63,507 nucleotides of DNA, taken from assembly GCA_043777595.1 (NCBI GenBank), contig JAYWHT010000025.1, positions 1-63,507 on the forward strand. Reading direction: 5' to 3'. Positions within the stretch are counted from its first letter, which is position 1; every line of letters begins with the position of its first letter. Shown piece after piece: positions 51,446 to 61,119 of this stretch. Below the pieces are notes generated by a model. It did not search any database, was not told where the DNA came from, and saw only the letters and a list, made by a program, of their open reading frames with translations. This DNA comes from JAYVJH01 sp043777595. Its GTDB lineage: Bacteria > Bacteroidota > Bacteroidia > Cytophagales > Spirosomataceae. Made by a program: the position numbers and the translations under genes.

Positions 51446-52099
51446 ATGAAAAAACGTGCTAAATCATTCAAAAACTGGACTTCTGACGAAGTTGAAAAAA
51501 CGTTCTCAATAGATAGAGTTTATGACTATCCCCATTTATTAGAATGGATTAAAGACGATTTTCAGTTATCCAAAAAATTAACACAAGAATTGACCGTAAT
51601 TAAAGATGATTTGATGAGGAAAATAGAATATTTGAACGAAGAAGAACTAAAAGCCCATTACCTCATTCCGATTATTGATTTGATTGGCTTTGATGAATTT
51701 GGAAAATACCGTACTTTTTTGGGCCGACCGCTTTCTGTCGAAAGAGATGGTATGCTATTGAATGGCATTGTTGATTTTATGGTTGCCACGGGTAAATCAG
51801 ACCCTGACAAACCTTATTTCTTTTTGCACGAATACAAGCAAGAGCTAAAACGAGACAATAACCCACTTGGGCAGTTGCTGATTGCAATGGTGGCTGCTCA
51901 AAGCCGTAATGAAAACAAAAAAGCGATTCAGGGTTGCTATATTTTAGGGCGTTTGGTGTTTTTTGTACTTTTTGATGACATACGATATAGCGTTAGCCAA
52001 GCCTTTGACTTGACAACCGATGATATTTTTAGAGTAGCGGGCATTATGCAAAAATCAAAGATATATATCATTGAACAAGTAGAAAATCTTAAAAAGTAA
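51446..52099 (+). CDS. Conserved hypothetical protein, PD-(D/E)XK-like
   Basis: 217 residues. LLNGIVDFMVATGKSDPDKPYFFLHEYKQELKRDNNPLGQLLIAMVAAQ (about 110-155) has Asp, then E-x-K (HEYKQ) and a following Q/A-rich helix, the layout of a PD-(D/E)XK fold, similar in idea to the protein at 6263. The N-terminal half is helical. Cytoplasmic. Such single proteins are common in Bacteroidota and their role is unknown. Confidence 0.72.
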   Translation: MKKRAKSFKNWTSDEVEKTFSIDRVYDYPHLLEWIKDDFQLSKKLTQELTVIKDDLMRKIEYLNEEELKAHYLIPIIDLIGFDEFGKYRTFLGRPLSVERDGMLLNGIVDFMVATGKSDPDKPYFFLHEYKQELKRDNNPLGQLLIAMVAAQSRNENKKAIQGCYILGRLVFFVLFDDIRYSVSQAFDLTTDDIFRVAGIMQKSKIYIIEQVENLKK

Positions 52100-52149
52100 G
52101 TCAGTTTTTGATAAACTATCTTGTTCAGAAAGATTATAAATTAAAAACT

Positions 52150-54591
52150 ATGAAACACATACTTATTCTTTTGTTTATGCTTTGGGTAGCCACAACGAGC
52201 CAAGCCCAAACCATCAATCCAGAGTTGTTCAACAAACCTTGGACGGCACAATGGATAACTGCCCCGGGCAACAAGGACTTGAATATGTGGAATATGGCTG
52301 CCGAGCCGTTGCTCAAAGAATATGGAGTTTATAAATTTAGAAAAACGATTGAACTAATTGCCAAACCAGCATCATTCGTTGTTCATGTTTCGGGCGACAA
52401 TCGGTATAAACTTTACGTCAATCAGCAATTAGTATCGCTCGGCCCGGCTCGGGGCGATTTATATTTCTGGAATTTTGAAACACTTGACATTGCGCCTTAT
52501 TTGCAAACGGGTAAAAACACCATTGCGGCATTGGTTTTTAATGAAGGCAAACTCAAACCCGAAGCACAGATAAGCTACGCCACAGGTTTTATTTTGCAGG
52601 GCAATGGCGTGGCTGAGGCCGTTGTCAATACCAACAGTTCTTGGAAAGCCGCCAAAGATGAGAGTTATCAGTCTTTTCAGTCGGCTATTCCAGGCTATTA
52701 TGTGGCTGGGCCAAACGAACTGATAGCGATGGACAAGCATATAAAAAACTGGGAGTCAGCCAATTATGGCGATACTAACTGGACACCAGCCCGAACTCTC
52801 ATGCAGGGCTTGCCCAAAGCAGGCTCAATAGACACCCGAGGTTGGATGCTCGTGCCAGCACCGATTCCAGCAATGGCCATGACTTGCCAGCGATTGGTAT
52901 CTACTCGCCGAGCTGTTGGAGTGGCTGTGCCAGCGCAGTTTCCAGCCCAAAAAGTGGGCTTTACGGTTGCGGCCAATACTCAGGCGCAAATCGTGATAGA
53001 CCAGTCGTTTCTGACGAACGCTTACCCGACTTTGGTTTTTAGTAAGGGCAAAAATGCAGGAATCAGCTTGGGCTATGCCGAAGGCTTGTATGTATATAAA
53101 GGTGAAAAAATAGGCGACACTTGGGCCCCGACATTACCCAAAGGTAATAGAAATGAGATTGATGGTAAGATTTTTTTAGGCCGCAAGGACAGTCTGATTT
53201 CTGATGGAACAAACGCCCAAAGTTTTACATCGCTCACTTTTAGAACTTACAGATATATTGTATTAAATATCTCAACCAAAGACGAAGCCCTGACGATAGA
53301 CGACCTCTATGGTACATTTACAGGTTATCCGTTTGAGAACGTAACTGCCTTTGAATCAGGTAATGCCGAGCATAAACAAATCTTGGATATTGGTTGGCGT
53401 ACCGCTCGGCTTTGTGCTTTTGAGACCTACATGGACTGCCCTTATTACGAACAATTACAGTACATTGGCGATGCTCGGATTCAGGCGTTGGTAACGATGT
53501 ACAACACTCACGACAACAAAATGGTACGGAACGCGCTCGACTTGATGGATCATTCACGGCTTGCCGAGGGCATTACGCTCAGTCGCTATCCAACCGATTT
53601 GCACCAACAAATTCCTACGTTTTCGCTCTGGTGGGTACAGATGCTGCACGACTACTGGCGATACAGACCCGATGCCGATTTTGTAAAACAAAAACTTAAC
53701 GGTAGCCGCATGGTGCTGTCGTGGTTTATGAACTACCAGTCGGCAGACGGCACACTCAAAAATGTGCCTTATTGGACATTTACCGACTGGGTCAATGAAA
53801 ATAAACAAAACAATGGCTGGCCAAATGGCATGGCACCCAAAGGTAAAAATGGCGAGTCGGCGGTGTTGGACTTGCAACTGATGTGGACGTATTTGGTAGC
53901 TGCCGAAATGGAAGAGAAAATAGGACTGATGGACTTTGCAAAATTATACCAAAACAAAGCATCTCAACTCAAAGCGGCCATTCAGCACAAATATTGGGAC
54001 ACTACTCGAAAGCTATATGCTGACACCGAAGCCAAAGATAAATTTTCGCAACATGCTAATATTCTGGCGATATTATCAGGGCAAATAACAGGCCGAGCAG
54101 CAACTGATTTGGCAAAAAAAACACAGTCAGAACCCGACTTGGCGCAGGCTTCGATTTATTTTAAATATTATCTACATCAAGCCTTAGTCAAAGCAGGTTT
54201 GGGCGATGGCTATATGAACTGGCTCAACATTTGGCAACAAAACATCAAGGCAGGGCTGACGACCTGGGCCGAGATTTCAGAAATAGACCTAAGCCGCTCA
54301 GACTGCCACGCTTGGGGAAGCAGTCCTAATGTTGAGTTTTTTAGAACAGTGCTGGGCATAGACAGCGACGATGTGGGATTTAGTAAAATCAAAATAGAGC
54401 CGCACCTCGGCGCACTTGCCAGTGTTAGTGGCTCAATGCCTCACCCCAACGGAACAATTGCTGTCAGTTATAGCCAAATAGCTCAAAAATTGAAGGCCAC
54501 AATTATATTACCCCAAAAAACAACAGGAGCGTTTGTCTGGAAAAATAAAAAATATCCGCTAAAAAGTGGTACAAACAGTTTTGAAATATGA
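52150..54591 (+). CDS. Alpha-L-rhamnosidase (GH78)
   Basis: 813 residues from MKHILILLFMLWVATTSQAQ, a signal peptide; an upstream in-frame ATG at 52108 is rejected because the signal would be internal. The N-terminal beta-sandwich (ISYATGFILQGNG region), then the alpha/alpha barrel with ETYMDCPYYEQLQYIGDARIQALV, the equivalent of the CPxRDERxGWxGDA motif, and the C-terminal beta domain (SDCHAWGSSPNVEFFRTVLG). It removes rhamnose from plant or polysaccharide substrates in the periplasm. No SusCD genes are close by. Confidence 0.9.
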   Translation: MKHILILLFMLWVATTSQAQTINPELFNKPWTAQWITAPGNKDLNMWNMAAEPLLKEYGVYKFRKTIELIAKPASFVVHVSGDNRYKLYVNQQLVSLGPARGDLYFWNFETLDIAPYLQTGKNTIAALVFNEGKLKPEAQISYATGFILQGNGVAEAVVNTNSSWKAAKDESYQSFQSAIPGYYVAGPNELIAMDKHIKNWESANYGDTNWTPARTLMQGLPKAGSIDTRGWMLVPAPIPAMAMTCQRLVSTRRAVGVAVPAQFPAQKVGFTVAANTQAQIVIDQSFLTNAYPTLVFSKGKNAGISLGYAEGLYVYKGEKIGDTWAPTLPKGNRNEIDGKIFLGRKDSLISDGTNAQSFTSLTFRTYRYIVLNISTKDEALTIDDLYGTFTGYPFENVTAFESGNAEHKQILDIGWRTARLCAFETYMDCPYYEQLQYIGDARIQALVTMYNTHDNKMVRNALDLMDHSRLAEGITLSRYPTDLHQQIPTFSLWWVQMLHDYWRYRPDADFVKQKLNGSRMVLSWFMNYQSADGTLKNVPYWTFTDWVNENKQNNGWPNGMAPKGKNGESAVLDLQLMWTYLVAAEMEEKIGLMDFAKLYQNKASQLKAAIQHKYWDTTRKLYADTEAKDKFSQHANILAILSGQITGRAATDLAKKTQSEPDLAQASIYFKYYLHQALVKAGLGDGYMNWLNIWQQNIKAGLTTWAEISEIDLSRSDCHAWGSSPNVEFFRTVLGIDSDDVGFSKIKIEPHLGALASVSGSMPHPNGTIAVSYSQIAQKLKATIILPQKTTGAFVWKNKKYPLKSGTNSFEI

Positions 54592-54612
54592 GTGAAGATT
54601 TATTTAGGCTCA

Positions 54613-57600
54613 CTATGCAATATTTCTTTTGGCCACTTCTTTTCTAATCTTTCGGGCATAGACTTTTTCAAAAATAATTGGAAAGATAAAGAGCGTCAAA
54701 ATCGTTGAGCCTATCAGACCTCCAATGACGACAATGGCCAACGGTTTTTGGCTTTCTGAACCAATACCCGAACTGATAGCGGCGGGCAACATTCCGAAAA
54801 CACCCATCAGAGCCGTCATCACCACAGGACGAATACGACTGGCCGTACCTTCGATGATGGCTTGGGCGAGGGGTATTTTTTCGTGTATATTTTTCTTGAA
54901 AACTTCTATCATTATCACCCCGTTCTGAATACAAATACCAAAGAGTGCGATAAAACCAATTCCTGCCGAGATACTAAAATTTGTACCCGTAACAAGCAAG
55001 GCCAGCGAACCACCGATGATGGCAAAAGGCACATTAGTAAAGACTAAACCTGCATCTTTGACCGAGCCAAACATCAAATACAAGATAAAGAATATGGCTA
55101 TCAAACTTATCGGTACTACCTCCAGCAACCGTTTTGAGGCACGTTGCTGGTTTTCAAAATCGCCCTTCCATTTCATTTCATAACCCTTTGGTAGCGAAGG
55201 TATTACGCTGGTTACTTTTTGTTGGGCTTCGGCAATGGTACTACCCATGTCTCGTCCCCGAATCGAGAATTTGACGGCAATAAAACGCCTCATATCTTCT
55301 CTAAAAATCAAACTTGGGCCTGTTTGGGTATAGATTTTGGCGATTTCTTTCAATGGTATTGAGTTGCTTTGTAGCGTTGGTACTAAAATATTGGCAATGG
55401 CCTCTGGCGACTGGCGGTATTCGGGTTGGTAGCGTAGCCTGATGTCAAATTTTCGTTCGCCTTCGTAGAGCTGGTTGGCTGCTTTGCCACCTACGGCCAT
55501 TTCTATGACGGCGTTGGCGTTGGCGGTGGTTACACCATACAAGTCCATTTTTTGTTGGTCGAGTTCAATCCGTAATTCGGGCTGACCGAGATTTTGAATA
55601 ATACCGAGGTCTTCGATGCCCCGAACTTTACTTAGTGTGGTATTTATTTTTCGGGCTTGCTGTTCCAAAAAGTCAAAATCGTCGCCATAAATCTTAACCG
55701 CTATTGAGCCTTTTACACCCGACACTGCCTCCTCGACGTTGTCCATGATAGGCTGCGAAAACCCAAAATTAACACCTTGATAAACAGATAGTTTTTGCTG
55801 CATTTTTTCAATCAAGTCGGCTTTGCTCAATTTCGATTTCCATTCTTTTTGAGGGTAAATGTCCACCAAAAATTCTACATTATAAAAGCCCGTAGGGTCT
55901 GTACCATCGTTGGGGCGGCCTGCTTGTGAAATCACTTTTTTGACCTCGGGATAGCTTTCAAAAATATGACGAATCTCATTTGAATATTTGACTGATTCTT
56001 CCAATCGAATAGAGCGAGGCATTGAGGCACGCACGTAAATTGAGCCTTCGTTGAGTTGCGGCAAAAACTCCGTGCCATGCAGTGAGAGTGTCCACAAGCC
56101 AACTACCGTGATAATGGCCGTAGCAACGAAAGTCTGGCGAGCGTGGGTAAAATTGTACTTGAACAACTGCAAGGACCGACTATTGATGAATCGTACTACG
56201 AAGTTTTCTTTTTCGGTTACGTTTTTATTCAATAATATACTCACCAGCACAGGCACAAGCGTAAGTGTAAAAATCAAAGCCCCCAACAACGCAGAGCCTA
56301 ACGTCCAAGCCAGCGGTGTAAACATTTTGCCTTCTACTTTCTGAAAAGCAAAAATAGGCAGTAGTGCTACCAGAATAATGATTTTGGCCGTAAAGATAGC
56401 CTTGCCCATTTCAGCACCTGTTTTTTTGATGATGCCCAATTTTGAAAGTTTGTTATAACGCTCGATGCCTATTTCGTGGGCTTTGTGTGCCAGCACTACC
56501 AATAACCCCTCGACCATAACCACCGTGCCATCGATGATAATACCAAAGTCCACCGCACCGAGCGAGAGCAGGTTGGCGTTCATGCCCAACAACCGCAAAC
56601 AACAAAAGGCAAAGAGCAACGCCAGCGGTATGATAATGCTCACAATGAGACTTGTACGCCAGTCGGCCAAAAACAATAATACGATGAGAGTAACCAAAAC
56701 AATACCCTCGATGATGTTGTGCGATACCGTTTCGATACAAAAATCAAGCAACGTCTGACGATTATAAAACTCCTTGATTTTGACATCAGAGGGCAGAATT
56801 TTATCATTCAGCTCTTCGACTTTGGTATTGAGTAACTTAATGACTTCGCTGGTGTTTTCGCCTTTTCGCATAATGACGATAGCCTCTACCACGTCGTTGT
56901 TGTTTTCACGACCTACCTGACCCATGCGTGGCATAGCCGACTCGGTGATAGTGGCTACATTTCGGACATAGATCGGCGTGCCGTTGCGATTGGTAATTAA
57001 AATATTCTGGATGTCGGCAATAGATTTGAGCAAACCCAAGCCTCGCACCACAAATGCCTGTGAGCCGCTTGCCACTACATCGCCACCTACGTTGATGTTC
57101 GATTTTTGAATGGACTGAAAAACGTCTAATGGCGTTACGCCATAATCGCTCAATAGTACTGGACTGACACTCACCTCAAAGGTTTTGACCTCGCCTCCAA
57201 AGCTCACAATGTCGGCAATGCCTGGCACACTTCTAAACTGGCGGTCAATAATCCAATCCTGAATCGTTTTGAGTTCACGTACCGATCTGGTTTTGCTGTC
57301 GAGGGTATATCTAAAAATTTCGCCCGTTGGTCCCGATGGCGGCTGAATTTCGGGCGCAACGCCATCGGGTAGGTCAGCCCCAGACAAGGCGTTGTTGATT
57401 TGCTGGCGGGCAAAGGTATTGTCCACACCATCGTCAAACATAACCGTAACGACCGACAGACCAAAGAGCGTAGTGCTGCGGATATAGGTTTTTTTCTGCA
57501 CGCCGTTCATAGCCACTTCGAGCGGTATCGATACAAACTTCTCGATTTCCTCTGCCGACCGTCCAGCCCATTGCGTAATGAGCGTTACCTGTGTATTGGT

Positions 57601-57723
57601 TACGTCTGGAAAAGCATCAATAGGTGTATTGACAAAGCTCACTACACCACCAACTGTAATGACGGCAGTAAAGAAAAACACCGCAAAACGGTATTTGAGC
57701 GAAAGGGCAAGTATTTTTTTCAT
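54613..57723 (-). CDS. czcA: Heavy-metal efflux RND transporter, CzcA type
   Basis: 1036 residues with twelve membrane helices and two large periplasmic loops. TM4 reads LGAVDFGIIIDGTVVMVE, the DFG...DG...E signature of HME-RND pumps for Zn/Co/Cd/Ni rather than Cu/Ag. It exports metal through an adaptor and TolC. Its adaptor (58429-59514) and outer-membrane (59579-60835) genes are upstream on the same strand, separated by an opposite-strand DUF433/DUF5615 locus. Full length and intact. Confidence 0.95.
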   Translation of the reverse strand: MKKILALSLKYRFAVFFFTAVITVGGVVSFVNTPIDAFPDVTNTQVTLITQWAGRSAEEIEKFVSIPLEVAMNGVQKKTYIRSTTLFGLSVVTVMFDDGVDNTFARQQINNALSGADLPDGVAPEIQPPSGPTGEIFRYTLDSKTRSVRELKTIQDWIIDRQFRSVPGIADIVSFGGEVKTFEVSVSPVLLSDYGVTPLDVFQSIQKSNINVGGDVVASGSQAFVVRGLGLLKSIADIQNILITNRNGTPIYVRNVATITESAMPRMGQVGRENNNDVVEAIVIMRKGENTSEVIKLLNTKVEELNDKILPSDVKIKEFYNRQTLLDFCIETVSHNIIEGIVLVTLIVLLFLADWRTSLIVSIIIPLALLFAFCCLRLLGMNANLLSLGAVDFGIIIDGTVVMVEGLLVVLAHKAHEIGIERYNKLSKLGIIKKTGAEMGKAIFTAKIIILVALLPIFAFQKVEGKMFTPLAWTLGSALLGALIFTLTLVPVLVSILLNKNVTEKENFVVRFINSRSLQLFKYNFTHARQTFVATAIITVVGLWTLSLHGTEFLPQLNEGSIYVRASMPRSIRLEESVKYSNEIRHIFESYPEVKKVISQAGRPNDGTDPTGFYNVEFLVDIYPQKEWKSKLSKADLIEKMQQKLSVYQGVNFGFSQPIMDNVEEAVSGVKGSIAVKIYGDDFDFLEQQARKINTTLSKVRGIEDLGIIQNLGQPELRIELDQQKMDLYGVTTANANAVIEMAVGGKAANQLYEGERKFDIRLRYQPEYRQSPEAIANILVPTLQSNSIPLKEIAKIYTQTGPSLIFREDMRRFIAVKFSIRGRDMGSTIAEAQQKVTSVIPSLPKGYEMKWKGDFENQQRASKRLLEVVPISLIAIFFILYLMFGSVKDAGLVFTNVPFAIIGGSLALLVTGTNFSISAGIGFIALFGICIQNGVIMIEVFKKNIHEKIPLAQAIIEGTASRIRPVVMTALMGVFGMLPAAISSGIGSESQKPLAIVVIGGLIGSTILTLFIFPIIFEKVYARKIRKEVAKRNIA

Positions 57724-57725
57724 GC

Positions 57726-57799
57726 GTTTATACGGATTTCAAAGCCGTATCTCAGAGTTCAGAGATTTGAAATCTCGAACAGTGACCACGGATTTTTGT
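57726..57799. repeat. Palindromic repeat before czcA
   Basis: TACGG and CCGTA form one hairpin and GAGATTT/AAATCTC another, joined by CTCAGAGTTCAG. This is a REP-like unit in the czcA upstream region; no other copy was recognised in the window. Confidence 0.5.
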
Positions 57800-57840
57800 T
57801 TTGTTTAAATATATTTTTGACTTTACTAAAAAAACGGTGT

Positions 57841-58056
57841 GTGCCTTATCAAAATAGAATTATGATTGACGCTCAAATATGTCACGGCAAGCCTTGTGTA
57901 CGTGGTATGCGCTGGCCTGTTGAGGTAATTTTAGATATGCTCGAATCTGAAATGTCATTTGAGCGAATTCTTGATAGTCCCCCCGAACTCGAAAGTGAAG
58001 ATATACTGGCTTCTCTGAGCTGTGCAAGGTTTTTGGTATCTGGGCGGGCATTATAA
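57841..58056 (+). CDS. DUF433 antitoxin-like protein
   Basis: About 71 residues from a GTG at 57841 (VPYQNRIMIDAQICHGKPCVRGMRWPVEVILDMLESEMSFERIL); the ATG at 57862 would drop the conserved YQNRI start. CHGKPCVRG-R-PV is the DUF433 hallmark. It is followed after 12 bp by a damaged DUF5615 toxin gene. The locus is on the plus strand inside the minus-strand metal efflux gene set. Confidence 0.82.
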   Translation: MPYQNRIMIDAQICHGKPCVRGMRWPVEVILDMLESEMSFERILDSPPELESEDILASLSCARFLVSGRAL

Positions 58057-58068
58057 ATGGCTAATTAA

Positions 58069-58426
58069 ATGAAATTTTTGTGCGATGTCCATATTTCGTA
58101 TAAACTCTGCAAGTATCTGATTACTAACGGATATAGCTGTATTCACATCAATTCTATTTTAGACAAATGGCATACAACCGACAATGATATTTGCCGCTAT
58201 GCTGATGCAAAAGACTATGTTGTGATTACAAAAGACAAAGATTTTAGAGGAAGTCATATTTTTCGTAAAACACCAAAAAAAACTCATTAGAATTGTTCTT
58301 GGCAATATTTCAAACGAATAACTCATTGCACTCTTCGACATATATCTTCCACTACTCAAATCATTTGAAAATCAAGAAACATTCGTTGTTGAACTTGGCG
58401 ATTCATTTGTGATATATCCCGAGTAG
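58069..58426 (+). pseudogene. Damaged DUF5615/PIN-like toxin gene
   Basis: The start reads MKFLCDVHISYKLCKYLITNGYSCIHI, DNDICRYADAKDYVVITKDKDFRGSH, normal for DUF5615. At a run of eight A (58274-58281) the frame shifts; in the next frame it continues LIRIVLGNISNE, meets TAA in place of an expected Gln codon, and resumes LIALFDIYLPLLKSF-ETFVVELGDSFVIYPE to the stop at 58424. So one frameshift and one nonsense change separate it from a full toxin of about 118 residues. Only the first 73 codons remain as a single frame. Confidence 0.8.
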
Positions 58427-58428
58427 GT

Positions 58429-59514
58429 TTATAGTGCATTAAAAACAATCAACTGGTCGGTTATCATTACTTTTTCGTGTGCTTTGAGTCCACTCTGAAT
58501 GTACACCTTATTGCCCGACCGCTGATAGACCTGCACCTCACGTTTCTCAATATCTCTGGCCGACCGATAGACCATGACGTAGTTTTTATTGTTGTCAAAA
58601 ATAATAGCATCGTTGGGTATGCTCACTTCTTGTAGCCCTTCGTCAAAACTGACCGTAATCTGGGCAAACATCTCTGGTTTGAGGGCTACGTCGGGATTGG
58701 CTATACTGATGCGGGCTTTCATGGTGCGGGTGGTGGGGTCAATCATATCTTGAATTTTGTCAATCTGACCTTTGAAAACCCGATTGGGTATGGCCAGGAT
58801 TTTGACCTGTACGGCCTCCCCAACTTTTATTTTGGCAATATCAGCCTCATATACATCGGCCCATACTTGCACCACCGACAGGTCGGCGATGGTATAAAAC
58901 GGCCCTGTCTGGGCGTTGTCGTAGCTGAGTTGGTTGCTGATATTGGGGTTTTTTTCAATCACATAGCCTGAAATCGGGGCTTTCATGGTATAAAGTGAAT
59001 TACGAATCCCGTACAAAGACGTCACCTCTTTTGAACGTTTGACAGAGCCTTGCGCTCGCTGCACTTCGTTTTGGGCTAGCACTACGTCTTTCTCTGCCGA
59101 CAGGCCAAGTCGTGCCATATCTTTGGTAACGGCCAAGTTTTTTTCGTTGTTTTTTAGGGTCGAAATCGCATCGTTTTGGTCAGACTCAGCTCCTGCGGCA
59201 TCGGCACTTTTGATGATAGCCAGGTCTTGTCCTTTGGTAACACGGTCGCCCAAATTGGCCGAGAGGTTCATAATCAGGCCGTCCACCAAAGGGGCAACTT
59301 TAACGAGTTTTTCATCATAAGCACTCACTTTACCTGTTAGTTGTAGTTGGCTTTGCACGTTTTCTGACTGTGCCGTGGCCGTTTGAAGACGCTTCTGTAA
59401 AGTTGGCGACAGCTCAAAAGAGGCCACTTTTTCTTTGGTGGGTTTTTCAGAACAACCCCCCAACCCCCAGAGGAGGAATAAAGAGAGTAGCAAATATTTT
59501 TTTGATAATTTCAT
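58429..59514 (-). CDS. czcB: Efflux RND periplasmic adaptor lipoprotein
   Basis: 361 residues. The N-terminus MKLSKKYLLLSLFLLWGLGGC is a lipoprotein signal. The barrel-sandwich/lipoyl segments (VAPLVDGLIMNLSANLGDRVTKGQDLAII and YTMKAPISGYVIEKNPNISNQL) and an alpha hairpin are as in the HlyD/CusB family. It links the CzcA pump to TolC. The lipobox is encoded in one arm of a G/C-rich repeat. Confidence 0.92.
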   Translation of the reverse strand: MKLSKKYLLLSLFLLWGLGGCSEKPTKEKVASFELSPTLQKRLQTATAQSENVQSQLQLTGKVSAYDEKLVKVAPLVDGLIMNLSANLGDRVTKGQDLAIIKSADAAGAESDQNDAISTLKNNEKNLAVTKDMARLGLSAEKDVVLAQNEVQRAQGSVKRSKEVTSLYGIRNSLYTMKAPISGYVIEKNPNISNQLSYDNAQTGPFYTIADLSVVQVWADVYEADIAKIKVGEAVQVKILAIPNRVFKGQIDKIQDMIDPTTRTMKARISIANPDVALKPEMFAQITVSFDEGLQEVSIPNDAIIFDNNKNYVMVYRSARDIEKREVQVYQRSGNKVYIQSGLKAHEKVMITDQLIVFNAL

Positions 59515-59576
59515 TGTTTTTATCTTTAGAATTTGAATTGTACGATTATCAAATCCCCACTCTGGGGGGAGGGGGC
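59455..59576. repeat. Inverted pair of G/C-rich repeats spanning the start of czcB
   Basis: Arm 59455-59477 (CCCCCCAACCCCCAGAGG) lies in the lipobox codons and arm 59554-59576 (CTCTGGGGGGAGGGGGCT) just before the TolC gene stop. They pair with each other across about 77 bp and resemble the hairpin at 17870-17926. Confidence 0.6.
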
Positions 59577-59578
59577 TT

Positions 59579-60835
59579 TTAGGGTACTATATTTTTTCCT
59601 ACCACAAAACCCAGCCGATTGTAGGCTTGTACCCTATTGTTTTGAAAGGCGTTGAGTTGTTCGATATTTTGTTTGTACGAATCAAAAAAATCCATAAACT
59701 CAACCAACGATATTGTTTTTTTTTGATACCCTTCCATCACGCCTTCGATGAGCTTTGTAAAGGTTGGCACAAAGGTTTTGTCGAAAGTTTGGTAAAACTG
59801 CTCGGTTTTTAGGGCCTGATTATAAGCTGCCGCCACTTGGTTGGCTACGTCAATCTGCGACTGTTCGTAATATTTTTGATTGGCATTGACCTGCAAAGAG
59901 GCAGCCTTAATATTGCCTTGATTTCTATTAAAAAACGGCAAATCCATCGAAAGCGTAACGCCGTGGTAATAGTTGGTATAGCCGCCAGCGTTGTCATAAG
60001 TATAAAGTACGTTGAGGTTGGGGGTTTTCATGGCTTTTTGTAAATCCAAGTTTGCTGAGGCCATTTGTACGCTACTTTCCTGTAATTTCAAATCGTACCT
60101 GTTGTTTTGGGCTGTTTCGATTAGGCTTGGTAACGACTGATTGGTGAGAGTTAGGTTTTCGAGTGTGGTATTGTCTGAGGTTGGCAACAGATAGGTATTG
60201 TTCCGAATGTCTAATAGCGTGCGTAAGTCTGCTTGATTTTGGGCGATGGCCAGCTCCAGATTATTCATGCTCGTTTGCAACGAAAACTGAAAAGACCCCA
60301 ACCGTGCTACATCTTTGAGCGGGGCGTTGCCGTCTTTGTTGAGTTCTTTGTACGACAACACTAATTTACTAATCGTCTGGATTTCTTGCTGATAGACTGC
60401 CAAGGTACGCAACTGAAAAACCAGTTCATAAAAATTTAGATTGAGGCTGTACGTGAGCGTTCTCAATAAATCATAAAAGGCGTATTCGCTCATTTCGGCA
60501 TTGATTTGTGCCAACTTGATGCTTTTATTGCGCTTTCCGGCCAATAAAATAAGTTGTTGCACTATAACGGCGTGCTGGCCAAATGCCCCCACCATCACAT
60601 CGTTTACCAGTGCTTTTCGGTTGAGCAGTGTTTGCTGAACACCCACGTTGGGATTGGGCAATAACCCCGCTTGAATCACCTGCGCTTTTTGGGCTTCTAT
60701 ATTATATTTTTGGGCCAGTAGTAGTAGGTTTTTGTTTGTAAACTGTTGTTGAGCTTCTGGTAGCGATATTCTGAGGGTATCGGTTTGGGCTATCACCGCA
60801 AGGCTACTCAACAGCATTATTATTAAAATCTTCAT
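59579..60835 (-). CDS. czcC: TolC-family outer membrane efflux protein
   Basis: 418 residues. A signal peptide (MKILIIMLLSSLAVIAQ) is followed by two OEP repeats rich in helices (LLPNPNVGVQQTLLNRKALVND; QSSVQMASANLDLQKAMKTPNLNVLYTYD) and NRVQAYNRLGFVVG near the end. It forms the outer channel of the metal pump. First gene of the efflux set; regulatory-type repeats lie upstream at 60877-60915. Confidence 0.92.
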   Translation of the reverse strand: MKILIIMLLSSLAVIAQTDTLRISLPEAQQQFTNKNLLLLAQKYNIEAQKAQVIQAGLLPNPNVGVQQTLLNRKALVNDVMVGAFGQHAVIVQQLILLAGKRNKSIKLAQINAEMSEYAFYDLLRTLTYSLNLNFYELVFQLRTLAVYQQEIQTISKLVLSYKELNKDGNAPLKDVARLGSFQFSLQTSMNNLELAIAQNQADLRTLLDIRNNTYLLPTSDNTTLENLTLTNQSLPSLIETAQNNRYDLKLQESSVQMASANLDLQKAMKTPNLNVLYTYDNAGGYTNYYHGVTLSMDLPFFNRNQGNIKAASLQVNANQKYYEQSQIDVANQVAAAYNQALKTEQFYQTFDKTFVPTFTKLIEGVMEGYQKKTISLVEFMDFFDSYKQNIEQLNAFQNNRVQAYNRLGFVVGKNIVP

Positions 60836-60876
60836 GGTTTTGATTGATTAACTCCCACAAAGGTCAGGCATCAACC

Positions 60877-60915
60877 TTAAAAATCCCTTTAAAGACACCT
60901 TAAAATTGGATTAAA
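60877..60915. promoter_or_regulatory. Direct repeats resembling response-regulator sites
   Basis: TTAAA occurs at 60877, 60889, 60900 and 60911, a spacing of 12, 11 and 11 bp, the helical repeat used by OmpR/PhoB-type regulators. It lies 42-80 bp upstream of czcC and could respond to the sensor kinase at 61954-63333. Confidence 0.55.
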
Positions 60916-61119
60916 GTTTTTAGGGCAAACACCATTTTTATTATTCAATGATACAAATGGTAAACAAAAAAAACAGATTTACACGATTGTCAGAAATTTG
61001 GCGGCGTATAAGTAGGTAGATGCGTACTAAAAACGAAAAAAACACTTAATTTTAGGTTACCAAAATTATAAAACAAGTTTTTGAAAGTACCGACAAACAA
61101 CAAATTGATTGCACCCAAT

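Noticed and set aside
57400..57840. Upstream extension of the DUF433 frame over the start of czcA
   Set aside because: It is antisense to the conserved CzcA N-terminus; only the last 70 codons match DUF433.
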